Positions 14,875-21,633 of a stretch of 21,934 nt of DNA are shown here, piece by piece. This DNA comes from a virus: IMG/VR virus record IMGVR_UViG_3300017771_000136, positions 1-21,934 of that record; one strand, written 5' to 3'. The stretch's first letter is position 1. The number at the start of each line of letters is the position of its first letter. The translations under genes and the position numbers were made by a program. The notes under the pieces were generated by a model. The model was not told the DNA's origin, searched no databases, and was given only the letters and a program-made list of their open reading frames with translations.

Positions 14875-15441
14875 TTGGATAAAGACATACTCGACGATAT
14901 CCTCGGGGGCGAGGCAATAAATACCCTAGCAGTCGAGGCAACCGATGGTGAAATACATCGCATTGCTGAGTTGGCAAATAAACAACTCGAACTGGAGCGC
15001 GGGGTTACTGCGCTTGAGTTAGAACTGAAAGCGAAAAAAGAAGAATTGCGTTCTGTACAAGAGCACGACCTTCCTGACGCTTTGGCTGAAGCTGGCGTAT
15101 CAGAGATACGTCTTGCGGATGGCTCTAGGGTAAAAGCTGAACCGTTCGTTACCGCACACATTACAAAAGCTAAAGCTGACGAGGCCCACACGTGGCTCGT
15201 TAAGCACGGTTTTGGTGACATAATTAAACGTGAGGTAACAGCTAAATTTGGTAAAAATGACGATAAATGGAAGCTCGCAGTAGAAGCACTGCAAGCTAAA
15301 GGTATCGAAATCGACACCAAAGAAGCAGTACATCATTCGACCCTGAGGGCATTTGCCAAAGAACAAATGGAAAAGGGCACAGATATACCTGTGGACTTAT
15401 TCGGTTTGTATTCAGGCTTCAAATCTAAAATCGCTAAATAG
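14875..15441 (+). CDS. Phage replication-region protein with N-terminal coiled coil, 188 aa, TTG start
   Basis: The reading frame has no ATG near its beginning; TTG 14875 is placed 7 nt after GGAG (14863-14866) and is the only reasonable start, giving (M)DKDILDDILGGEA. Residues about 40-65 form a charged heptad-like helix (LELERGVTALELELKAKKEE), followed by an alpha/beta domain (LPDALAEAGVSEIRLADGSR) and a C-terminal tail (RAFAKEQMEKGTDIPVDLF, GLYSGFKSKI). I recognise the ending (IPxDLFGxYxGxKxKI) from proteins next to SSB-like genes in marine phages; they have no assigned role. Association with single-stranded DNA or the replisome is inferred from the neighbours. The stop is followed 10 nt later by the SSB-like ATG. 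Confidence 0.65.
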   Translation: MDKDILDDILGGEAINTLAVEATDGEIHRIAELANKQLELERGVTALELELKAKKEELRSVQEHDLPDALAEAGVSEIRLADGSRVKAEPFVTAHITKAKADEAHTWLVKHGFGDIIKREVTAKFGKNDDKWKLAVEALQAKGIEIDTKEAVHHSTLRAFAKEQMEKGTDIPVDLFGLYSGFKSKIAK

Positions 15442-15451
15442 GAGGATTACC

Positions 15452-16255
15452 ATGGCGAAAATTACTGAAGTTGCTGTAAAAGCAGAAGGCGGCGCAGTCG
15501 CAATTATGGACGATGAACTGTTAGCTTATGGAACTGGTTTAGAAGAAGTAACACCAGATGATGTATCTATTCCGTTCATACAAATTCTACAGGCTCTTAG
15601 CCCACAGTTGAATAAGAACGACGGTAAATATATCAAAGGCGCGGAGCAGGGTAATATTCATAACTCCGTCCTTAATACAGTTGTTGATGGTGATGAAGGT
15701 ATTATCGTTGTGCCTTGTTACTACAACAAAAAATATCTTGAATGGACACCGCGTGAAGCAGGGGGCGGTAAAGTAGCTGAACACGATTCTCGTGATATTC
15801 TTTCGCAGTGCACAAAAAACGATCGTGGTCAGATGGTGTTATCAAATGGTAACTACATTGCGGAGACCGCCCAGTTTTTTGTTATGGTTTGTAACGAGAA
15901 CGAAACTGAGTGGTCACAAGCAGTCATAGCTATGACTTCTACTCAGTTGGGTAAAGCTCGTAAGTGGCTCGCTCAAATGTTACAACAGCGTGTTGTTAAT
16001 AGTGCTGGTGTAACACAAGACGCACCCATGTTCATGTTTAAATACCGTTTGAAAACGGTCCAAGAACAGAACGACCGTGGTTCATGGATGGGCTGGTCTA
16101 TTGGTTTAGAAGGCCCGACGACTAACGGCTCTATGGCTAAAGAAGGTGCTAAATTCCTCAGTAAGATTAAGGCCGGAGACGTACAGGTTAAATCTCCTGA
16201 CGAAGAGGCTACTGAGCAGAGTAAGCAAGATTTGAACGACGAAGTTCCTTTCTAA
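15452..16255 (+). CDS. Single-stranded DNA-binding protein-like, 267 aa, SSB-type tail
   Basis: The frame is open 33 codons further upstream, but the AGGAGG at 15440-15445, 6 nt before ATG 15452, decides the start. The core (DVSIPFIQILQALSPQLNKN, then EGIIVVPCYYNKKYLEWTP, and TQLGKARKWLAQMLQQRV) is a conserved phage family of replication regions without a classical OB-fold signature that I can recognise. The C-terminal 50 residues are acidic and end in DLNDEVPF, very like the DDDIPF tip that bacterial SSB uses to recruit partner proteins. The gene is followed at once by primase and helicase. A role as the phage SSB is therefore likely but inferred; it could also be a different DNA-annealing or recombination-related protein. 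Confidence 0.65.
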   Translation: MAKITEVAVKAEGGAVAIMDDELLAYGTGLEEVTPDDVSIPFIQILQALSPQLNKNDGKYIKGAEQGNIHNSVLNTVVDGDEGIIVVPCYYNKKYLEWTPREAGGGKVAEHDSRDILSQCTKNDRGQMVLSNGNYIAETAQFFVMVCNENETEWSQAVIAMTSTQLGKARKWLAQMLQQRVVNSAGVTQDAPMFMFKYRLKTVQEQNDRGSWMGWSIGLEGPTTNGSMAKEGAKFLSKIKAGDVQVKSPDEEATEQSKQDLNDEVPF

Positions 16256-16262
16256 ATAAAAA

Positions 16263-16305
16263 TAAGGGGGGAACGGCGTACATTCCCCCCTTAATGTACA
16301 CCGTT
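16263..16305 (+). promoter_or_regulatory. Two overlapping, mutually exclusive hairpins
   Basis: Hairpin A: TAAGGGGGGAA (16263-16273) pairs perfectly with TTCCCCCCTTA (16283-16293), loop of 9. Hairpin B: AACGGCGTACATT (16272-16284) pairs with AATGTACACCGTT (16293-16305), 12 of 13 bases, loop of 8; the only mismatch is C16277 with A16300. The two share the bases 16272-16273 and 16283-16284, and the loop of A is an arm of B. The primase ribosome site (AGAAAGGA, 16306-16313) starts directly after B. There is no T-run, so a classical intrinsic terminator is not supported. Confidence 0.6.
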
Positions 16306-16319
16306 AGAAAGGATAAAGT

Positions 16320-17858
16320 ATGAGTACCCTTGCCCAAAATTTTGCTCAGTTATTTGCTGGTTTAAGACTAGCTTATGGTTGTTATCGCCCAAATGAAGAT
16401 AACGGTCCAGGAAAACAAAAAGGTCAATATCGAGTTATATCGGAAGATATAAGCGATGAAAAATTAATAGAATTATGGACTAATCATTTAGAGGGAAAAG
16501 AGTCGGTTGGCATTGTTCCTATTCGTGAGGATAATTCTTGCGTATGGGGGGCAATAGATATTGATGTTTACCCCTTAAAACTTGATGAACTTGTTGAACG
16601 GTTAGTTCGACGAAATGAGTTACCTTTTGTTGTTGCTCGCTCTAAATCGGGCGGAGCACATGTTTATTGTTTTGTAAAAGAGCCAGTACCCGCTTCTGTT
16701 ATGCAGGGTAAGTTAAAAGAAATAGCATCAGCTCTTGGTTATGGAACAGCTGAGATATTTCCAAAGCAAACGAAGCTCCTCTTAGAAAAAGGGGATCGCG
16801 GTAATATTTTAAATATGCCGTACTTCGGTGGTAATACATCGACAAGGTATTGTCATAACGACCAAGGCGAAGGCATCTTAGATTTAGAAGAATTTATAGC
16901 TCACGTTAAGAGTAAAATGATTACTCGACGAGAGTTAGAAAATTTAACAGCTAAAGCTGTTAACGACGCTGAGACTGATCCAGATCTTGAAGGTGCACCA
17001 CCTTGTTTAAAAGCTCTTTGTACAATGGGCTTTCCAGAAGGTACTCGTAATAATGGGCTGTTTGATCTAGGGGTTTTTGTTCGTAAAAAGTTCCAGGATA
17101 CATGGGAACGTAAGGTTGAAGAATTTAACTTCAAGTTTATGAAACCCCCGTTAGGTGCGCAAGAAGTCTTAACAGTTATCCGCGCTCTAAATAATAAGGA
17201 TTATCACTACAAATGTAATGATCAGCCTATAGCCGCGTTTTGTAACTCTGCTGTTTGTCGAACATGTGAGTATGGTGTAGGTAGTTCAGGCGGTATGCCT
17301 CAGTTTGGTAATCTTCAAAAACAGGATTCTCAACCTCCGATCTGGTTTCTTGATGTTGAGGGTCATCGTTTAGAATTAACTACAGAGGAATTACAAAATC
17401 AAACCAAGTTCCAACGGCGTTGTATGGATGCGCTTAATTTTATGCCACCAACGCAAAGGCAGAATAATTGGAGAAATATAATACAGCAGTTATTGGACGC
17501 TGTTTCTGTAATTGAGGTTCCAAAAGACGTTTCAGTAGAAGGCCAGTTTATGGAACTACTAGAAGCGTTTTGCACTGAACGAGCGCAAGCTCAAAGCCGC
17601 GATGAATTATTATTGGGTAAACCTTGGACAGAAGAGGGTAAAACTCATTTCCGTTTGAAAGATTTATTAGATTATTTTAGTCGCCAGCAGTTTCGTGATT
17701 ACGGTCGTAATAATATAGCGGCACGGATTCGTGAGCTAGGCGGGGGCCACCATTTCTTTCACGTAAAAGGCAAGGGCGTTACTGTTTGGTATATACCAGA
17801 GTTTTCTGCACAAGAAGGAAGTTTTGATTTACCGGATATGAAAGAGGAGCCTTTTTGA
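16320..17858 (+). CDS. Archaeo-eukaryotic-type (TOTE-type) primase, 512 aa
   Basis: The N-terminal domain has the AEP catalytic pattern: Asp80 and Asp82 in WGAIDIDVY, SKSGGAHVY with His114 (108-116), and EIFPKQ with Glu145 (145-150). This layout fits the AEP domain that NCBI/Pfam call TOTE conflict system primase. A second region (LKALCTMGFPEGTRNNGLFD, about 228-247) resembles a PriCT-type domain, and Cys299, Cys308, Cys313 and Cys316 could bind zinc. The C-terminal part is helical and basic, then ends in the acidic PDMKEEPF. It makes primers or acts as a primase-polymerase for phage replication. AGAAAGGATAAAG provides the ribosome site. The stop overlaps the helicase ATG (TGATG). Confidence 0.8.
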   Translation: MSTLAQNFAQLFAGLRLAYGCYRPNEDNGPGKQKGQYRVISEDISDEKLIELWTNHLEGKESVGIVPIREDNSCVWGAIDIDVYPLKLDELVERLVRRNELPFVVARSKSGGAHVYCFVKEPVPASVMQGKLKEIASALGYGTAEIFPKQTKLLLEKGDRGNILNMPYFGGNTSTRYCHNDQGEGILDLEEFIAHVKSKMITRRELENLTAKAVNDAETDPDLEGAPPCLKALCTMGFPEGTRNNGLFDLGVFVRKKFQDTWERKVEEFNFKFMKPPLGAQEVLTVIRALNNKDYHYKCNDQPIAAFCNSAVCRTCEYGVGSSGGMPQFGNLQKQDSQPPIWFLDVEGHRLELTTEELQNQTKFQRRCMDALNFMPPTQRQNNWRNIIQQLLDAVSVIEVPKDVSVEGQFMELLEAFCTERAQAQSRDELLLGKPWTEEGKTHFRLKDLLDYFSRQQFRDYGRNNIAARIRELGGGHHFFHVKGKGVTVWYIPEFSAQEGSFDLPDMKEEPF

Positions 17859-19360
17859 TGAGAGACTCAAGCACGTGGTCTATTATCCTTGGCCCTCCTG
17901 GAACAGGCAAAACGACAACAATTCTGAATTTAATTGAACTAGAAATGGAGCGAGGTACACACCCTGACCGCATAGGTTATTTCGCATTTACTAAAAAAGC
18001 ATCAGAAGAAGGGCGCGAAAGGACTATGGAGCGTTTTGGTCTAACTCAAAAAGAGTTGCCTAATTTCCGAACGCTTCATTCTTTATGCCACCGTATGTTA
18101 GGTTTGTCCAGAAGCTCTGTCTTAAATGGACAAACACTTCATGAGTTTAACGATCTGATGGGTTTACGGCTTACAGGTTCTAATAAACTTGAGGAAGGTG
18201 CAATATCTCTTTTATCGAAAGACGACCGCCTGAGTTTTATTGAAGGTTTATCCCGATTACGCTGTGTGCCTTTACGACAACAGTGGCACGATCATTATGA
18301 TGAAGATATCGACTGGTTTGCGTTAGAACGATTTCAAAAAGGGTTAAAGCAGTTTAAAGATTCAAGGGGCTTACATGATTTTACAGATATGTTAGATCTG
18401 TGTGTTCAAAAACAGTTGTCCCCTAAATTAGATGTTATGTTTGTAGATGAGGCGCAAGATCTCAGCCCTCTACAATGGCGTCTAGTAGAATTGTTGGCAG
18501 AGAACTCTCAACGTGTCTATATTGCCGGAGATGACGATCAAGCTATTTTTAGATGGGCAGGGGCAGATGTAGATCATCTGGTAGGGATAAGCAAAGGTAA
18601 CGCTCGTGTCTTGGATCAAAGTTACCGCATCCCTCGCAGTGTTCATCGGGTAGCTGACAGCATTATACGCCGTGTTAAGACACGAACAGATAAAACTTGG
18701 AACCCTCGGCATGAGGAAGGACAGGTTATCAGCGAAGCAAGTTTCGAGCATGTGGACCTATCTACGGGTGAATGGTTAATCTTATCGCGGTCTAATTATT
18801 TATTAAATGAGATTGATGCCCATTGTAGAAATCTTGGGGTATATTTCGAGCGTAAAGGCGACCCTTCTATCTCTGATAAAAAGGTTGCCTCTGTTCAAGC
18901 TTGGGAGCGATTAAGACGTGGCGATCTTGCATACCCAGAAGACGCATTATCAGCTGTTGCGTATATTAAGAGCGCGAAGAAGAAGGTTTTTGACACTTTC
19001 GAGCCAACGCAGAGGTTCACGCTTTCGCAAGTCTTAGAAATAGCAGAGTTAAGCGAACCAAAGATATGGCACGATATGTTCGATGCTATATCAGTTCAAG
19101 AGCGCAGTTATATTCTTTCTATTTTACGTCGCGGCGAAAAAATCACTAAGAAGCCTCGTATAAATCTCTCTACAATACATTCAGCCAAGGGTGGGGAGGC
19201 AGACAACGTTTTACTCCTTACTGATATTCCTCACCGTACATGGAAAAGTTTTGAAAAAAATCCTGACGACGACACCCGCGTCTTTTATGTTGGCCTTACT
19301 AGAGCAAAGAAAAACTTGCATATCGTACAGCCGATGAGCAATAAATATTTCCCGATATAG
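17858..19360 (+). CDS. UvrD/Rep-like SF1A DNA helicase, 500 aa
   Basis: I take ATG 17858, overlapping the primase stop by one base, rather than the TTG one codon upstream. The motifs are complete: GPPGTGKT (residues 12-19), FVDEAQD (about 195-201), GDDDQAIFRWAGA (motif III), LDQSYRIPRSVH (motif IV), STIHSAKGGEADNV (motif V) and VFYVGLTRAKKNL (motif VI, about residues 473-485). This is a 3'-5' helicase family; at 500 aa it is shorter than host UvrD (about 720) and lacks large inserts. Coupled with an AEP primase it could act as the replicative or repair helicase of the phage. Direction and role are known for the family and not shown here. Confidence 0.88.
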   Translation: MRDSSTWSIILGPPGTGKTTTILNLIELEMERGTHPDRIGYFAFTKKASEEGRERTMERFGLTQKELPNFRTLHSLCHRMLGLSRSSVLNGQTLHEFNDLMGLRLTGSNKLEEGAISLLSKDDRLSFIEGLSRLRCVPLRQQWHDHYDEDIDWFALERFQKGLKQFKDSRGLHDFTDMLDLCVQKQLSPKLDVMFVDEAQDLSPLQWRLVELLAENSQRVYIAGDDDQAIFRWAGADVDHLVGISKGNARVLDQSYRIPRSVHRVADSIIRRVKTRTDKTWNPRHEEGQVISEASFEHVDLSTGEWLILSRSNYLLNEIDAHCRNLGVYFERKGDPSISDKKVASVQAWERLRRGDLAYPEDALSAVAYIKSAKKKVFDTFEPTQRFTLSQVLEIAELSEPKIWHDMFDAISVQERSYILSILRRGEKITKKPRINLSTIHSAKGGEADNVLLLTDIPHRTWKSFEKNPDDDTRVFYVGLTRAKKNLHIVQPMSNKYFPI

Positions 19361-19428
19361 ATTATTTTGAGCTTTATCTGCCACTATATCTAGTCTAAAC
19401 TCTTTAGAAAGTAGGACTGGAGGTTGAA

Positions 19429-19839
19429 ATGGGCGGCTGGATTCAAACATCGTCAGACGGATGGATGTGGTCTCCTGATCATGACTTTGGTGAGCAAAAA
19501 ACGTGGCCTCGTAATAAATGGCCTTCTGAATATCACAAAGGAAAGAAGATAATGGAACCTGAAGTTATCGCGGAAGTAAAAAAAGCTGAAGCGGGTCGTA
19601 GCCTTACGGGTCGTTTAAAAGTCGGCGCGAAGATCGAGTTTGTTAAGTATCCAGATAAAGGTCCAAAACAGATGCTTCATATTTTAGAGGAGCTAGAAGT
19701 GTTTGAAGGCGGGATTACTATCGGTATGTTTTGGGAAAAGCTTGAAGGAAAGCTCGTGTCTAAACAGTCTGTAGATCGCGTTTATAAACACTATCATCGT
19801 GAGATGGTCGACAAAGGATACATTCGTATTCTTAGCTAG
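19429..19839 (+). CDS. Uncharacterised protein with possible winged-helix C-terminus, 136 aa
   Basis: TGGAGG (19417-19422), 6 nt before ATG 19429, supports this start; an internal ATG at 19551 with GGAAAG upstream is an alternative that would remove an odd Trp-rich N-terminus (GGWIQTSSDGWMWSPDHD). The C-terminal half has a helix (GPKQMLHILEELEVFEGG), then ITIGMFWEKLEGKLVSKQSV and VYKHYHREMVDKGYIRIL, a helix-helix-helix-strand order that would fit a winged-helix DNA-binding fold. I do not recognise the family. The 68-bp gap before it has no clear promoter. It lies between the helicase and the modification genes, so a regulatory or DNA-binding role is possible. Confidence 0.55.
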   Translation: MGGWIQTSSDGWMWSPDHDFGEQKTWPRNKWPSEYHKGKKIMEPEVIAEVKKAEAGRSLTGRLKVGAKIEFVKYPDKGPKQMLHILEELEVFEGGITIGMFWEKLEGKLVSKQSVDRVYKHYHREMVDKGYIRILS

Positions 19840-19851
19840 TCTCACCGATGC

Positions 19852-19942
19852 GGGGGAAGTTGGCTTGTGCCGTATGGGAAAAGCGTTCCTTGCCAGTTTG
19901 GTTAATACATCAAGTACCTGAGCCTTAGTGTTAGCTTCCCCC
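19852..19942 (+). promoter_or_regulatory. Possible structured leader of the methyltransferase gene
   Basis: The 127-bp gap after the preceding gene holds GGGGGAAG (19852-19859) and CTTCCCCC (19935-19942), a perfect 8-bp closing stem around 75 bases. Inside are GGCTT (19862-19866), which can pair with GAGCC (19920-19924), and GGAA/TTCC around AAGCG (about 19878-19890). AGGAG (19956-19960), 6 nt before ATG 19967, is outside the stem. This looks like a folded leader or small RNA; no known riboswitch was recognised. Confidence 0.4.
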
Positions 19943-19966
19943 ACCCAGTTTTATTAGGAGAAATAA

Positions 19967-20806
19967 ATGGCATCTATTCGTCGTAAACTCGCGGTAAACG
20001 CGAATAATTCTAAGAACACCCGTATGGACATTGCTTCAGCGGGTACGCTGGCTAACTGGCGACCTGATGAGCTGGCGCACATCAGTCGTTTTTGTAAAAT
20101 GGGTCAGCTGATTATGGAACGTGCTAAAAAACTTGATCGACCTGTAGATATACTTGAAATAGGTTGCGGGGAAGTTTGGACATTGCGCTATCTCTATAAA
20201 GCCTTTGTCTCTCGTAAGGCTGAGATTGTTAATAGCTATACGGGTATGGATATTGATCCTGCTTGTTTAGAAGATTGGTGGGTGGACGACGATTTACCCG
20301 TTACAGAACATAAATGGTTTCAAACTATGTCAGGTAATAAAGGTCGTATCGTTTTACAGGACTTAACTATTGATCCTGAGCCCCCCATAGAAGACGAGTC
20401 GATAGATGTTTTTATGACAACTGAAGTTATTGAACACATGGGGAGAGAGTTTATTGAGCCATGGATCGAAGCCGCCGCACGTAAAATCCGTTCAAACGGC
20501 ATTGCGTATGTCTCGACGCCGAACCACGATGGGTCTAACGACATTCTGCCAAAAGACCACATCTACGAATGGGGGTATGAAGAACTCAAAGAACTCCTCG
20601 AAAAGTATTTCGTTATCGAAAAACATTACGGAACGTTTACCCAAATGAATAACTTTAAGGGTAATCACCGCGCTAATTTACGTTGGCCTCAACACGTTAT
20701 TGATGATATCGAGGGACGGTTTGATAAACATTGGCAACGTGTAATCCTCGCAACTGCGTATCCAGAAACAGCTAATAATGTAAACTGGATTATGAGGAAG
20801 AAGTAA
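19967..20806 (+). CDS. Class I SAM-dependent methyltransferase, 279 aa
   Basis: Motif I is ILEIGCGEVWTLRYLY (62-77), motif II YTGMDIDPA (91-99) and motif IV/post-IV IDVFMTTEVIEHMG (146-159), then NGIAYVSTPNHDG (177-189), which is the methyltransferase type 11/12 pattern of small-molecule and nucleotide-sugar methyltransferases rather than a DNA-base N6/C5 enzyme: neither DPPY nor PC motifs are present. A basic N-terminus (ASIRRKLAVNANN) precedes the fold, and a C-terminal extension has FTQMNNFKGNHRANLRWP. It overlaps the next gene by one base (TAATG), so it is probably part of the thymine modification pathway and could methylate a modified base or a side chain. The substrate is unknown. Confidence 0.75.
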   Translation: MASIRRKLAVNANNSKNTRMDIASAGTLANWRPDELAHISRFCKMGQLIMERAKKLDRPVDILEIGCGEVWTLRYLYKAFVSRKAEIVNSYTGMDIDPACLEDWWVDDDLPVTEHKWFQTMSGNKGRIVLQDLTIDPEPPIEDESIDVFMTTEVIEHMGREFIEPWIEAAARKIRSNGIAYVSTPNHDGSNDILPKDHIYEWGYEELKELLEKYFVIEKHYGTFTQMNNFKGNHRANLRWPQHVIDDIEGRFDKHWQRVILATAYPETANNVNWIMRKK

Positions 20807-21633
20807 TGGAACCAATAGAAAGGTTCTTTTGGTGGATGGAGGAGAGGCATCGTATTTTTCTAAAGAAGAATATGGGCCTCTCCCGCCAGCAGTGGACAGA
20901 TGATGAGATTTTAAAGACCTATCGCTTTACTAATCCCTTTAGAGAGAACGACAAGACCACCGTTTGGTTTAGGGAAAATATGCGCGACCCTTTGAAAGAT
21001 AACGATGCTGTTCTTATGGCAACTGTTATTTTTCGTTGGTTTAATCTTATCCAAACAGGTGAAACTCTTCTCGCTAATAATTTACATATAGATTGGAACC
21101 CAGAGGTTGCTCGGGAAGAAATCAAAAAGCAATCTAAATATGTAACGGGTGGGTACATAATTAAAACTCCTGACGGGATGGATAAAGTCGATGGGGTGAT
21201 TTGGTGCGTAAACCGTATCTGGCCCCAACGCGAACAACTCGCCAATGATATCCGTTCGAACAACCTCCGTGGTTCTTGGAACTTGTTTATGCAATTTCCG
21301 TACCTAGGAGCGTTTATGTCATATGAATTAATTACTGATTTACGTCATACACATTTATTGCATTCAGCCGATGATATTTATACTTGGGCTAATGCTGGTC
21401 CTGGAGCCATGCGAGGCTTGAACCGTATACACGGTAGACCCCTGAACTTTAAAAGTCGTAAACATAATTTTAATTCAGAAATGAGAGACTTATTAAGTAT
21501 GTCTCCCTTGCATTTAACAAAAGATTTTTTGCCTAAATTAGAAATGCGGGATATCGAACATAGTCTTTGCGAGTTTGATAAATACGAACGAGTGCGTAAC
21601 GGAGAAGGCGCACCACGAGGGAGATATCCATGA
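20806..21633 (+). CDS. Alpha-glutamyl/putrescinyl-thymine pyrophosphorylase (HMUDK_hel) family protein, 275 aa
   Basis: Several family signatures are visible: EERHRIFLKKNMG (12-24), WTDDEILKTYRFTNPFRE (30-47), VWFRENMRDP (53-62), GPGAMRGLNRIHGRP (198-212) and HSLCEFDKYERVRNGEG (252-268). In the literature on hypermodified phage DNA (Iyer and Aravind; Lee, Weigele and colleagues) such helix-rich, DNA-glycosylase-like proteins are linked to 5-hydroxymethyl-dU that has been pyrophosphorylated or phosphorylated and then receives an amino acid or polyamine. I see no Walker A motif, so despite the family name of one group (5-hmdU DNA kinase helical domain) this protein is not itself a P-loop kinase. 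It is coupled to the methyltransferase (1-nt overlap) and to the thymidylate-synthase-like gene (4-nt overlap). Confidence 0.8.
   Translation: MEPIERFFWWMEERHRIFLKKNMGLSRQQWTDDEILKTYRFTNPFRENDKTTVWFRENMRDPLKDNDAVLMATVIFRWFNLIQTGETLLANNLHIDWNPEVAREEIKKQSKYVTGGYIIKTPDGMDKVDGVIWCVNRIWPQREQLANDIRSNNLRGSWNLFMQFPYLGAFMSYELITDLRHTHLLHSADDIYTWANAGPGAMRGLNRIHGRPLNFKSRKHNFNSEMRDLLSMSPLHLTKDFLPKLEMRDIEHSLCEFDKYERVRNGEGAPRGRYP

Noticed and set aside
14844-15320. 158-codon open frame on the minus strand
   Set aside because: Antisense shadow of the 188-aa gene, Ser-rich and without motifs, no ribosome site.
15353-15451. Upstream extension of the SSB-like protein by 33 codons
   Set aside because: It overlaps the previous gene by 89 bases, and AGGAGG sits correctly only for the ATG at 15452.
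16263-16293. Intrinsic terminator after the SSB-like gene
   Set aside because: The stem is strong, but it is followed by AATGTAC and no T-run on either strand, so the usual pattern is missing.
19361-19428. Promoter before the 136-aa gene (TTGAGC with TAGTCT, 18-base spacing)
   Set aside because: Both boxes are poor matches; at this AT content such pairs are common by chance.
19852-19942. tRNA with long variable arm, suggested by the closing stem and a length of 91 bases
   Set aside because: There is no T-arm with a GTTCGA-like loop next to the acceptor stem, no proper D-arm, and the anticodon arm would have a 5-base loop.
20806-21633. Reading the 275-aa protein as a P-loop kinase because of the family name
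   Set aside because: No GxxxxGK[ST] motif is present anywhere in the protein; the visible signatures belong to the helical glycosylase-like part.
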